A DNA stretch of 64,000 bases from Phycisphaerales bacterium. Its GTDB lineage: Bacteria > Planctomycetota > Phycisphaerae > Phycisphaerales > UBA1924. The position numbers and the translations under genes are program-made. Every line of letters starts with the position of its first letter. Within the stretch, counting starts at the first letter, position 1. A model generated the notes under the pieces. The model searched no databases, had not been told where the DNA came from, and saw only the letters and a list, made by a program, of their open reading frames with translations. The stretch spans positions 1 to 64,000 of the forward strand of contig JAGQON010000011.1 of the NCBI GenBank assembly GCA_020427395.1, in the 5' to 3' direction. Below are positions 24,311 to 33,364 of this stretch, piece by piece.

Positions 24311-26614
24311 ATGGGTCACAATCACGATTCGTGGAATGCTGTCCGTCTTGGCATCACCCTGGCGCTCTGCGCGGGTTCGATCGCGAGCGCGCATGATGAT
24401 GATGTGCGCAAGCTGCTGGATCGAGAACCCGCGGTGCAAGGCCCCGTCTGGACGCAATCTTCAAGGCCCGTCTCCGCCGACGAGCAGCCCAACGCTGGAT
24501 TCAGCGCGAGCAATATCACCCTGCTGGCCCAGATCCCCCTCAACAACTTCCCCGGGCTCAACACCGCTTCGGGCAACGACTGCTGGGGCTATGTGTCCCC
24601 CAGCGGGCGCGAGTACGCCATCATGGGCGTTGAGGGCGGCTACGCATTCGTCGAGATCACCAACCCAACCAGCCCCGTGATCATCGATACCGTCACCGGG
24701 CCCAGCTCGCTGTGGCACGATGTCAAGGTCGTGGGCAACTACGCCTATGGTGTTTCCGAGGGCGGCTCGGGCATCCAGGTCATGAACCTCTCCAACATCG
24801 ACAGCGGCAATGTCACCCTCGTCCGCAACTGGACGGGCGGCGGCTACTCCACCACGCACAACATCGTCGCCAACGAGGACACCGGCTCGCTGTGGGTCGT
24901 GGGCTCGAACATCGGCAACGGCGGGCTGATCCACATCGATATCAGCAACCCGGCACTGCCCCAGCTCGACGGCGGCTGGACGGACATGTATGTCCACGAC
25001 GCGCAGGTCGTCACCTGGGACTCGGGCAGCTACGCGGGGCGCGAGCTGGCGTTCTGTGCCGGCGGCTTCTCGGGCGGCTTCACCGAGACCGGGCTCCGCA
25101 TCGTGGATGTCACGAACCCCAACAGCACGCAGACCATCGCGACGCTATTCTACCCCAGCTCGGGCTACGCCCACCAGGTGTGGATCACGCCGGACCAGAA
25201 GTACCTCTATCTCAATGACGAGCTCGATGAGGGCTCGTCGGTCAGCGTGACCACCACGCGGGTGATCAACATCGAGGACCCGGCGAACCCTGTCTTCGTG
25301 GGCACCTACACGACCGGGCTGGCCGCGATCGACCACAACCTCTACATCCACGACGGCTTCGTCTACCAGGCGAACTACCGCTCAGGGCTGCGTGTCTTTG
25401 ACAACCTCGACCCGACCAACCCCGTCGAGGTCGCGTGGTTCGACACCTACCCGGGCTCCGACAGCGCCTCGTTCAACGGGGCGTGGTCGAGCTACCCGTT
25501 CTTCCCCTCGGGCAATGTCATTATCTCCGACATCGAGCGCGGGCTCTTCATCGTGCGTGTTGACGCGCAGCCGCTGCAGATCGCCGTCTCCAACGCCGGC
25601 GACCTGCCCAGCATCGTCAACCCCGCGGGCGGCGACGAGCTGGTCGCCAAGACCGTGACCCGAGAGGGCGTGGATGTCGCCAGCGTCTCGCTCATGCTCA
25701 ATACCGGCGGCGGATTCCAGCCCATCGCCATGAGCGACAACGGCGACGGCACCTACTCGACCGCGCTCCCGGTCGTGCCCTGCGGCGACGACATCGCCTA
25801 CTACTTCCAGGCCACCAGCACCAACGGTGACATCGCGACCTTCCCGACCGCTGGTGCCAGCGAAGCGATGACGGCTTCGGTTGTCTCCGACATCAACGCC
25901 CTGTTCGTGGACAACTGCGAAACCGATACCGGCTGGAGCGTGAGCGGCAACGCGGTTGACGGGCAGTGGAACCGCGGCGTGCCCGTGGGTGGCGGCGACC
26001 GGGCCGACCCCGCGAGCGACTTCGACGGCTCGGGACGCTGCTGGCTCACCGACAATGTCGATGACAACTCCGATGTCGACGATGGCACGACCACCCTCAC
26101 CTCGCCCGCGCTGGATGCCAGCGCCGGCAACACGACGCTGAGCTTCGCGATGTGGTACAACAACGCCGGCAACAGCACCGTCGATGACTCGATGAGCGTT
26201 CAGGCCTCCAACAACAACGGCGGCAGCTGGACCACCATCCTGACGCTCGCACCTGGCGACCCCAACACCGGCGGCGGCTGGAACACCTACGAGTTCGATC
26301 TCGATTCGATCTTCGCCAGTCCCTCGTCGCAGGTGCGCATCCGCTTCAATGTCGCCGACACCGGCGGCGGCTCGATCGTCGAGGCGGGCGTGGACAACAT
26401 CCGCCTCGAGCAGCGCAGCTGCGAGGATGTGGCCGCGGGCTGCAACGATGCCGACCTCTCCGAGCCCTACGGCGTGCTCAACTTCTTCGATGTCAGCGCA
26501 TTCCTCAGCGCCTTCAACAGCGCCAGCCCCGATGCCGACTTCAACGGCGACGGCAGCTTCGACTTCTTCGATGTCTCGGGCTTCCTGAGCACCTACAACG
26601 CGGGCTGCCCGTAA
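24311..26614 (+). CDS. Choice-of-anchor B family secreted protein with GC-type dockerin
   Basis: The 767-residue protein has a signal peptide (after SIASA). About residues 60-420 form LVIVD-type beta-propeller blades, recognisable from GREYAIMGVEGGYAFVEI and LWHDVKVVGNYAYGVSE, as in the choice-of-anchor B family. A beta-sandwich module and a C-terminal jelly-roll-like module (around LSFAMWYNNAGN and DNIRLEQRSC) follow. The last 55 residues are a dockerin-like pair with two FFDVS(A/G)FL repeats and a terminal Gly-Cys-Pro, like the protein at 20698. It should be an exported surface protein; no catalytic site is evident. The ATG at 24311 has AAAGGA upstream and starts the signal peptide. Confidence 0.85.
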   Translation: MGHNHDSWNAVRLGITLALCAGSIASAHDDDVRKLLDREPAVQGPVWTQSSRPVSADEQPNAGFSASNITLLAQIPLNNFPGLNTASGNDCWGYVSPSGREYAIMGVEGGYAFVEITNPTSPVIIDTVTGPSSLWHDVKVVGNYAYGVSEGGSGIQVMNLSNIDSGNVTLVRNWTGGGYSTTHNIVANEDTGSLWVVGSNIGNGGLIHIDISNPALPQLDGGWTDMYVHDAQVVTWDSGSYAGRELAFCAGGFSGGFTETGLRIVDVTNPNSTQTIATLFYPSSGYAHQVWITPDQKYLYLNDELDEGSSVSVTTTRVINIEDPANPVFVGTYTTGLAAIDHNLYIHDGFVYQANYRSGLRVFDNLDPTNPVEVAWFDTYPGSDSASFNGAWSSYPFFPSGNVIISDIERGLFIVRVDAQPLQIAVSNAGDLPSIVNPAGGDELVAKTVTREGVDVASVSLMLNTGGGFQPIAMSDNGDGTYSTALPVVPCGDDIAYYFQATSTNGDIATFPTAGASEAMTASVVSDINALFVDNCETDTGWSVSGNAVDGQWNRGVPVGGGDRADPASDFDGSGRCWLTDNVDDNSDVDDGTTTLTSPALDASAGNTTLSFAMWYNNAGNSTVDDSMSVQASNNNGGSWTTILTLAPGDPNTGGGWNTYEFDLDSIFASPSSQVRIRFNVADTGGGSIVEAGVDNIRLEQRSCEDVAAGCNDADLSEPYGVLNFFDVSAFLSAFNSASPDADFNGDGSFDFFDVSGFLSTYNAGCP

Positions 26615-26639
26615 AAACCAACCACGCTCCATCCCTCAG

Positions 26640-26667
26640 CACCCGGCGCTCGTCGCCGGGTGTTATT
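26640..26667 (+). terminator. Rho-independent terminator
   Basis: A 9-bp perfect stem, CACCCGGCG (26640-26648) with CGCCGGGTG (26654-26662), a 5-base loop, then TTATT. Confidence 0.8.
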
Positions 26668-26705
26668 CTGCGCAGACAGGGTAGAAAGAAGAACCTTTCT
26701 TGCGC

Positions 26706-26836
26706 TCCTTCCCCGCCCCGTCGGGGGAGGTGCCGAGTCTTCGAGGCGGAGGGGGTCTTCGTTACAACCCACGCCCACCAAGACCCCATCCGATCCGCCT
26801 TTGGCGGACCACCTTCCCCGCAGGGGCGGGGAAGGA
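26706..26836. repeat. Palindromic intergenic element, 131 bp
   Basis: A 14-bp perfect terminal inverted repeat, TCCTTCCCCGCCCC (26706-26719) with GGGGCGGGGAAGGA (26823-26836). The right end is itself a near-palindrome (26812-26835). An internal TCCGCCTTTGGCGGA hairpin is also present. It fills most of the gap between the choice-of-anchor gene and the convergent beta-helix gene. A shorter relative lies at 45677-45703. No transposase is nearby. Confidence 0.7.
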
Positions 26837-26888
26837 TCGCAGAGCAGCCGAAATAAGTACGCCGCTGCACTCAGCGAGGAACCCTGAC

Positions 26889-29243
26889 TCAATCGAGCGG
26901 CTGCAGATCTACCGACAGCGTCGCGTAGCCATCGTTCTCGAAGTACTCGAGCTTGATGCGTGTCGGCTCATCGCCCACGACCTCGATGATGGTCTCGTCG
27001 GGCGTCGGGGCGTGGATGTCCCAGCGCTCCAGGCGCATCTCGCCGTTGATAAAGACACGGATGCCGTCGTCGCTGAGCGTGGAGAGCTTCCATGTGCCCT
27101 TGGGCAGCGCGATCTCCGTCTCGGCGATGATGCCGAATCGGTCGCGATCGCTCACGGTCAGTGCGTGGTTGACGCGTGCGGGGCCGTTGGAGCCGAACGG
27201 CAGGTCCAGCTGATCGACGGCCGTCACCTGCACCCCCTCCGCCTCGGCCCGCCACGCCTCCAGATCAACCAGCGGGTCGTTCTGCCACGACCAGCACCGG
27301 GCATTCCATGTGGTGCTGATGAAGCGCCCGGCGATCGGGCGAGACCAGTCGTCGCCGACACGCACCACCGCTTCGTATGCGTCGATCGGCACCTCCGGGT
27401 TGGCAACGATCGTCAGGAGCCATGGCTTGCTGCCTTTCCAGTCATCGGGTGTATCGAGGATGACTTCAACATTTGGGTTGAGCATCTCAACAAACACACG
27501 GGGATCAATACCGACCGGCGTGTAGATCTCGTAAATATGCTTGGTGCCCGATCGTGAATGCTCACGCATGATCGGCGTCTCGAAAGCCCACGGGCCCCAC
27601 TGATCGCAGATGATCCAGTCTCGACCGGGCGGGGAGATTCGCTGGGGAACCTCACTCGTCCAAGGTCCGTCACCCGATGCACCACCACCGTTGGCAATCT
27701 CGATTCCTCCATCGATGTTCATCGACTGAGCGACGATTGGTGCGATATCCCATGTGTTGGACTCCTTGCTCGTGCTGTTGCGTCCAACCCGAGGTCCCTC
27801 GTAGCCCGGGGCTTCACCGATATCCTGTAGCTCGATCCCGGTCATGATCGGTTTATCATCACGCTTCATGCCGAACGGGTGATCGAGATTCATGACGAAG
27901 GTATTGGCCCAGATGCTGTTGCCAACAACGCCCTTGTATCTGCTTGCGACTCCCGGCTCGCTGAGCAGAGATTGATCATGATCCCACCAGAGGCGCACAC
28001 CCACTTTGTTGTTGACGAACTCATTGAAGATGATCTGATTCCCCGAACCGTGTTCGATGTTGATCGCGCCGCGTTCGCTGCCGTAGGCCATGCCACCGTT
28101 GTTGATGAACCGGTTCCACATGATCTCGCCGCGCTGGGAATAGCCACCCCAGTAGCCGCAGATCGCGTTGGACTCGATCAGGTTCCCTGCGATCCGGTTG
28201 CCCTCGCTGAAGGTCATCTCCAAGCCGTGCGCCGGGGCGAATGAGAGATCGTTGCCGCTGATGATGTTGTTCGCGTTCCCCCACGGCCCATCGTCGGTCT
28301 TCTTCACCGCATCATTGCCACCAAAGCCAAAGATCCCGTCGCCCGAATGGGTGCAAGAGTTAGAAAAGATGTTGTTCTGCTGGCACTGCTCGAACATCAG
28401 GATGCCCGCAGAGTCCTGCCCGCGGTTGTACACCCCCTCGACATGACCGCGTACGCAGAAATCAAAGCGGTTCTCCGTGATCTCGTTCTGCGACGCGCGC
28501 CACATCGCCAGGCCCCAGCCGCTGAGGAACGAGCAGTCGTTCTTCGTCACGCTCGCGCCGTTGGTGTTGTCGAGGATGATCCCGTTCTGCCCACGGCGCA
28601 CACGCACACCCTCGAAGTGCGCCCCGTGGCAGCGTTCGGCCCAGATCGCAGCCCCATAGTGGCGCAGCCACTCGTTGTCGTCGTTGATGTGCGGGTAGAG
28701 CCAGTCGCTGCTGCCCTCGCGGGTGGCCGTGGAGGTCAGGCGCTCGCGATACATGTCGCTCAGCTCGGAATCCCGGACAACGAGCCCCTCGGCATCGGTT
28801 GCGACAATCCCGTTGCGGTAGCCGCGGATGTTCGCGCCGATGATCTCGACGCCCTCGTGCCCGTTCACCGTGATTGCGGTGCCTTTGAGCGTGTCCCAGC
28901 CCTCGCCGGCGCCGGGGCCGCTCGACAGCCAGCCATCGATGCCCGCGCGACCCTGCAGCACGCTGCCGTCCTCAAAGACGACGATGACATTGTCGCTGAC
29001 GATATGGATCACGCCTTTGTTGTTGCGATCGCGGATGATCGCGCCAGGCGCGATGCGGATGGTGCAGCTCTGGTCAATCTCAAAGTCGTCGCGATCGACA
29101 ACGACGATCGGCAGCGCCTGCTCGATCCGATCGATGCTCGATCGCTCGAGGCGGAGCTCCTCGGGTGTGATCTCGGGCTGCAGCACCACCGTCATCACGA
29201 GCGGGGCCAGGGTCTGGATGAGGGACAAACCGGCGATGCTCAT
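26889..29243 (-). CDS. Secreted right-handed beta-helix protein with PA14-like C-terminus
   Basis: The 784-residue protein starts at an ATG with AGGGAGA upstream and has a hydrophobic N-terminal segment (residues 3-22). About residues 70-480 are repeated short strands of the parallel beta-helix type (NGIILDNTNGASVTKNDCSF, NRIAGNLIESNAICG), as in polysaccharide lyases and right-handed-helix surface proteins. The last 150 residues resemble a PA14 module (GTWKLSTLSDDGIRVFINGE, then LEYFENDGYATLSV). A carbohydrate-binding or lyase role is plausible, but catalytic residues cannot be assigned. The open frame runs further upstream, but that stretch is the tRNA-Leu gene and its flank, so the ATG at 29243 is used. 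Confidence 0.8.
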   Translation of the reverse strand: MSIAGLSLIQTLAPLVMTVVLQPEITPEELRLERSSIDRIEQALPIVVVDRDDFEIDQSCTIRIAPGAIIRDRNNKGVIHIVSDNVIVVFEDGSVLQGRAGIDGWLSSGPGAGEGWDTLKGTAITVNGHEGVEIIGANIRGYRNGIVATDAEGLVVRDSELSDMYRERLTSTATREGSSDWLYPHINDDNEWLRHYGAAIWAERCHGAHFEGVRVRRGQNGIILDNTNGASVTKNDCSFLSGWGLAMWRASQNEITENRFDFCVRGHVEGVYNRGQDSAGILMFEQCQQNNIFSNSCTHSGDGIFGFGGNDAVKKTDDGPWGNANNIISGNDLSFAPAHGLEMTFSEGNRIAGNLIESNAICGYWGGYSQRGEIMWNRFINNGGMAYGSERGAINIEHGSGNQIIFNEFVNNKVGVRLWWDHDQSLLSEPGVASRYKGVVGNSIWANTFVMNLDHPFGMKRDDKPIMTGIELQDIGEAPGYEGPRVGRNSTSKESNTWDIAPIVAQSMNIDGGIEIANGGGASGDGPWTSEVPQRISPPGRDWIICDQWGPWAFETPIMREHSRSGTKHIYEIYTPVGIDPRVFVEMLNPNVEVILDTPDDWKGSKPWLLTIVANPEVPIDAYEAVVRVGDDWSRPIAGRFISTTWNARCWSWQNDPLVDLEAWRAEAEGVQVTAVDQLDLPFGSNGPARVNHALTVSDRDRFGIIAETEIALPKGTWKLSTLSDDGIRVFINGEMRLERWDIHAPTPDETIIEVVGDEPTRIKLEYFENDGYATLSVDLQPLD

Positions 29244-29265
29244 GATGATCTCCCTTGGCTGGGAA

Positions 29266-29347
29266 TGCGGATGACAGGAATCGAACCTGCACGGGTTGCC
29301 CCACTGGAACCTAAATCCAGCGCGTCTGCCAGTTCCGCCACATCCGC
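29266..29347 (-). tRNA. tRNA-Leu (anticodon UAG)
   Basis: Read on the minus strand the 82-base gene folds as a class II tRNA. The acceptor stem is GCGGATG with CATCCGC. The anticodon stem CTGGA/TCCAG encloses the loop TTTAGGT (anticodon TAG, read CUA/CUN Leu). The variable arm of 13 bases is TGGGGCAACCCGT. The T loop TTCGATT is closed by GCAGG/CCTGT. The discriminator is A and no CCA is encoded. It sits 22 bases upstream of the beta-helix gene on the same strand. Confidence 0.95.
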
Positions 29348-29554
29348 GTTTCTGGGTCGGCAGCGACCCCAAACACGATACGCACGCACGGGCTTTGAAG
29401 CCGCTCTGAACAGGCGAATATGGGCCCCAGACCGGATGATTGGTGTAGTTGAACACGCATTGCCGATCTGAAAACACAAAGGCGTGGTTTCCAAGAACCC
29501 TGTATGCTGTATGTACTTGGGGCCATCTGCCGCGTTTGAAACAGAGGATTACCC

Positions 29555-30637
29555 ATGCGTCTGCGCGACTCGATCGCACTCACCCTGCCCTCGTTCTTCC
29601 TGAGACTCGTGCTCGGGGTGACTTTCGTCTGGGCCGGCACCGGCAAGCTGATCGGCACGATGCAGGTCTCGGGCGACGATGCCGCCCGCTTGGCGAATCT
29701 GGGCATCACCCTCGACACCATCATCCCCGAGCCGGCTGCCCAACCACAGCAGCAAGACCAGGAACAGGACACGGAGCAGGACACGGACCAGCTCGATGCG
29801 CCGCTCCCCGAGCCAACACCGGAAACCACACCCGGCACCACCCCTCCCGCTGAGACCGGCCAAGACCTGCAAGACCAGGCCAAGGACATCATCGAGCAGA
29901 TGAAGGGTGCTGTTAAAGAAACCACGAATACCGATACGCCGCCCGCGAGCGGGCAGCCCGCCGCGCCCACCGCAGGCGATGAGCCCGAGGTGAAGGAACA
30001 ACTCGGGCGATCGCACACCCCCGCCTACACCTTCACGCGCGTCATGCAGTTGCAGGGCGATCGGACGGGCAGCGACTTTCCTGAGCCCGTCGAGTGCCAG
30101 CGGCTGTACAGCATCGCGCTGATGATCTCCAAGGCCGCCGACCCCGGGCTGACACCCGACTCGCAGCCCATCACCCCGATCATGCCGCCCAAGCTGGCTG
30201 GCAAGCCCTGGCCCAAGATCCTCGCGTGGTCGGCCGCCATCACCGAGCTCGTCGCGGGTGGGCTGCTGCTCATCGGCTTCCTCACCCGCATCAGCGCCGT
30301 GAGCACCTTCTTTGTTATGGCCGTCGCGATCTGGATGACCCAGATCGGCCCAGCCGCGATGCATACGAGCGACGCGATCCTCGGCTTCATCCCGCGACAC
30401 GACGACCTGTTCTCCCCGGCCGCCTACAGCACCCTGCTCTGGCAGCTTGCTCTGGCGTCCATGTCCCTCGCCGTGGTCTTCCTCGGCAGCGGGGCCATCG
30501 GGCTCGATCGCCTGCTCTTCTCCAGCTCGCCACGCGACCCCTACCTGCACGGCGACCCTAAAGCCCCACGAAAAGGTGCCATGAACCCCGCGACCGCCCA
30601 GCGGAGCGAGTTCGACCGCTCGCCGCCCAAAGACTGA
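29555..30637 (+). CDS. DoxX-like membrane protein with a long acidic insert
   Basis: The 360-residue product begins with a DoxX-type first helix (SFFLRLVLGVTFVWAGTGKL). A hydrophilic insert of about 150 residues rich in Gln, Asp, Glu, Pro and Thr follows, then three more helices (about residues 220-320) including LVAGGLLLIGFLTRI and a MTQIGPAAMH segment. DoxX proteins are normally 120-170 residues with four helices; here the loop after helix 1 is greatly expanded. Some family members work in redox or thiosulfate oxidation, but no partner gene is here. AGAGGA precedes the ATG at 29555. The VWA/TPR-like gene follows 33 bases downstream. Confidence 0.75.
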   Translation: MRLRDSIALTLPSFFLRLVLGVTFVWAGTGKLIGTMQVSGDDAARLANLGITLDTIIPEPAAQPQQQDQEQDTEQDTDQLDAPLPEPTPETTPGTTPPAETGQDLQDQAKDIIEQMKGAVKETTNTDTPPASGQPAAPTAGDEPEVKEQLGRSHTPAYTFTRVMQLQGDRTGSDFPEPVECQRLYSIALMISKAADPGLTPDSQPITPIMPPKLAGKPWPKILAWSAAITELVAGGLLLIGFLTRISAVSTFFVMAVAIWMTQIGPAAMHTSDAILGFIPRHDDLFSPAAYSTLLWQLALASMSLAVVFLGSGAIGLDRLLFSSSPRDPYLHGDPKAPRKGAMNPATAQRSEFDRSPPKD

Positions 30638-30658
30638 ACCAACGCCCGCTGAGCCCAC

Positions 30659-30664
30659 TACCAT
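30659..30664 (+). promoter_or_regulatory. -10 like element before the VWA/TPR gene
   Basis: TACCAT ends 6 nt before the ATG at 30671. The intervening GGAGTG could instead act as a weak Shine-Dalgarno site. Confidence 0.3.
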
Positions 30665-30670
30665 GGAGTG

Positions 30671-33364
30671 ATGAAGCAGAGCTGGCTCAGATGGACCGTG
30701 CCGCCGAGCATCTCGCTGCTCGTGCACGCGGTGCTTCTGGGCCTGATCGCCTTCATCGGCATGCGGATCAGCGCCGCTAGCACCCCCACCGAGCGTGTCC
30801 GTGTGACCGAGCTGGCCCTGCCCGCACCGCCCAGCGTGCCCCAGCAGCAGAACCAGCCCACCCCGGGCGATGACGCGAGCCAGCCAGCCGCCCAGCCGCT
30901 CCCCGCGGCCCCTGAGCTGCCCGACAGCGTGCAATCGCAGGCCCAGACCCTCGAGAAGGCCCGCCCCAGCGCCACACCCGCGATGGACCCGGTGACGCTG
31001 GAGGCGATGAAGGAAGCCAGCGCGACCATCGCACGCCCCGAGAGCACCAGCCCGCCCAGCGTCGCATTCGCGGGCGTGCAGTCCAAGGCCGCCCGCACAC
31101 TCGTCTACGTCGTGGACGGCTCGGGTGCCACCGCCAACAGCTTCGCCTACCTCCAGACCCAGCTCATGCGCTCCATCGATCGCCTGAGCCCCACGCAGCG
31201 ATTCCAGGTCGTGCTCTTCCGCGAGTCAGACGAGTCGGCGTACACCATGGCCCCGCTCAACAGCGGGCGCCTCGCACGCGCCACGCCGGAGAACAAGCAG
31301 CGCGTCAGCCAGTGGCTCGACACCGTCGCGGCCCGCGGGCGCTCCAACCCCGTCGCCGGGCTCGAAGCGGCGCTCTCGCTCAAGCCCGATCTGGTGCTGC
31401 TCATCACCCGCTCGATCCAGCGGACCGAGATGGGCTGGGCGCAGGGGCAGCGCGAGATCCTGCAAACACTCAACACGCTCAACCCGATCGACGATCGCAG
31501 CGGTCAGCGTTCCACCGTTATTAAGTGCGTGCAGCTGCTCGACGAGGACCCCACGGGCATCATGCAGGCCATCGGTGGGTTGCACGGCGACGGCAGCGAC
31601 GACTACAAGGTCGTCCGCTACGAGGATCTCGTCTCCACCGACGACCCCGAGCAGATCGTGCAACGCTCCGTCGGCGCCAGCGACGAGCAGCGCATCGCCA
31701 CCGCCGCCCAGATGTGGAGCGAGCTGGCCCAGTCCGGCAGCGCTCAGAGCGTGCTCACCAGCGTGGCCGACAGCGACCAGCGCGTCCGCGCGATCGACGC
31801 GGCCCGGGCCGTCCGCTCGCTCATGGCCCCGCTCCGCACGCAGGACGGTCGGGCCGAGCTGCTGTGGGCCCAATCGACGCTCGTGCTGCACCACGCGGGC
31901 AACCTGCGCGACGCGCAGGCCGATCTGCAGGGCATCATCGATGCCCTCGGCACAGTCATGTACACAGACCCAGCGACCGATGCGCAGCGCATCATCACCG
32001 TCGCCCTCGCCCGCGGGGCGCTCGATCAGCGTGATGCCGCGATCGCCCAGCTCGAAGAGCTGCTCCGCCTGAGCGACGATCTCGACCTCGATGCGCTGAC
32101 ACGGGCCCAGGCCCTGCTGGCGCTGGTCTCATTGGGCGAGGAGCCCGAATCGCTGAGTGAGCTGGCGACCCGCCCGCCGTTCACGACGCAAAGCGGGAAC
32201 ATCGACGCGCTGTGGGGCTTGCTGCTGCGCGAGGGCGTGACGATCAGCCGACTCAAGCAACGTGCCGACAACGCGTGGACACCCATGCTGCGTGTGCGCG
32301 ATGCTGCCTCGGGCAACGCGTCGATCGTCGAGTACATCGACCAGCGACTGGCCCTGATCTACCGACAGCACGGGCATGGGCCGGGCACGACCCCCACCGC
32401 CGTGCTTATGGCGGCCGCCGACGGGCTGTCACGATCCATCGCCACCCGCGAGGATGCGATGCCGCTCTACGAGCAGGTCGTGCAGCGGAGCGAGAACCCC
32501 GCGCAGATCGGCGATGCGCTCTGGCAGATCGGCGTGCTCGGCCGCGCGATCAACACCCGCGAATCGATTGAACAATCCAACGCCGCCCTCACCCAACTCG
32601 CATCAGACACGCCCGACGATCCACGCGCGATGGGCGCGATCAGCAGCGCCATCGGTGCCAGCAGCGCCGACGATCCCGACGCGCTGTGTCAGCGCCTGCA
32701 GCTGGCCATCGACCAGTTCCCCCAGAGCCCCGCGATCGACCTGTGGCGTTTGCAACTGGCCGAGCTGCAAACAAGCTTCGCCCGCCTTGATACGCTGGAT
32801 CCGATCACACCCAACACACGCGAGGGCGTGCTCGCGGGTGAGTTGTACGAGCAGAGCGTGCAGGGCATGCTCGATCGATACGACGACCCGCAGGTCCGCC
32901 TCGGGCTGGTCCGACGCATGCAGGACGCGGCCCGCCGATTCGGGCTTTCGAGCGAGCCGTTGTGGACAAAGCGGCTCGCCATCAGCGAAGCGACGCAGGA
33001 ACCACAGCAAGCGCTGGCGCGCATCGACACGCTTATCGAGCAGGCAGAGAGCGAGCACGAACCCAGCGACGAGCTGCGCCTGCTCCGCGCCCAGACACTC
33101 CTCCGTCTCGGGCAGACCCGCAGCGCCTTCGAGACCCTGCGCGAGCTCAGCGTCCGCATCGACGCAAGCGGGACACGCACAAGCACTTACTGGCAATCGT
33201 GGGCGCTGATGCTCGAATCCATCGCAGAGAACGGCAGCGCAAACGACAAGCAGGAAGCACTGCGACACCTCGCACGACTGCAACTGATCGACCCGCAACT
33301 GGGCGGCTCGCCGTGGCAGGAACGCCTGCACGACGCGGGCAAGACGCTACACTCAGAACCGTGA
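30671..33364 (+). CDS. Membrane-anchored VWA-like protein with TPR-type repeats
   Basis: The product has about 897 residues. It has one TonB-like N-terminal helix (SISLLVHAVLLGLIAFI), a Pro/Gln-rich stretch, and a domain from about residue 137 that looks like a von Willebrand A fold (TLVYVVDGSGA, FQVVLFRES, DLVLLITRS). The metal site is degenerate: the third Ser of DxSxS is Ala and the usual Asp after LLIT is Arg. From about residue 350 to the end the protein is helical with Ala/Leu-rich TPR-like repeats. The GTG at 30668 is an alternative start. The stop overlaps the GTG of tmk (GTGA). Function unknown; a scaffold at the inner membrane is a guess. Confidence 0.75.
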   Translation: MKQSWLRWTVPPSISLLVHAVLLGLIAFIGMRISAASTPTERVRVTELALPAPPSVPQQQNQPTPGDDASQPAAQPLPAAPELPDSVQSQAQTLEKARPSATPAMDPVTLEAMKEASATIARPESTSPPSVAFAGVQSKAARTLVYVVDGSGATANSFAYLQTQLMRSIDRLSPTQRFQVVLFRESDESAYTMAPLNSGRLARATPENKQRVSQWLDTVAARGRSNPVAGLEAALSLKPDLVLLITRSIQRTEMGWAQGQREILQTLNTLNPIDDRSGQRSTVIKCVQLLDEDPTGIMQAIGGLHGDGSDDYKVVRYEDLVSTDDPEQIVQRSVGASDEQRIATAAQMWSELAQSGSAQSVLTSVADSDQRVRAIDAARAVRSLMAPLRTQDGRAELLWAQSTLVLHHAGNLRDAQADLQGIIDALGTVMYTDPATDAQRIITVALARGALDQRDAAIAQLEELLRLSDDLDLDALTRAQALLALVSLGEEPESLSELATRPPFTTQSGNIDALWGLLLREGVTISRLKQRADNAWTPMLRVRDAASGNASIVEYIDQRLALIYRQHGHGPGTTPTAVLMAAADGLSRSIATREDAMPLYEQVVQRSENPAQIGDALWQIGVLGRAINTRESIEQSNAALTQLASDTPDDPRAMGAISSAIGASSADDPDALCQRLQLAIDQFPQSPAIDLWRLQLAELQTSFARLDTLDPITPNTREGVLAGELYEQSVQGMLDRYDDPQVRLGLVRRMQDAARRFGLSSEPLWTKRLAISEATQEPQQALARIDTLIEQAESEHEPSDELRLLRAQTLLRLGQTRSAFETLRELSVRIDASGTRTSTYWQSWALMLESIAENGSANDKQEALRHLARLQLIDPQLGGSPWQERLHDAGKTLHSEP
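33348..33353 (+). promoter_or_regulatory. -10 like element within the 3' end of the upstream gene, for tmk
   Basis: TACACT ends 7 nt before the GTG at 33361 and would allow tmk expression independent of translational coupling. Confidence 0.35.

Noticed and set aside
29244..29579. N-terminal extension of the beta-helix protein
   Set aside because: The in-frame upstream stretch translates the tRNA-Leu gene; a good Shine-Dalgarno sequence supports the ATG at 29243.
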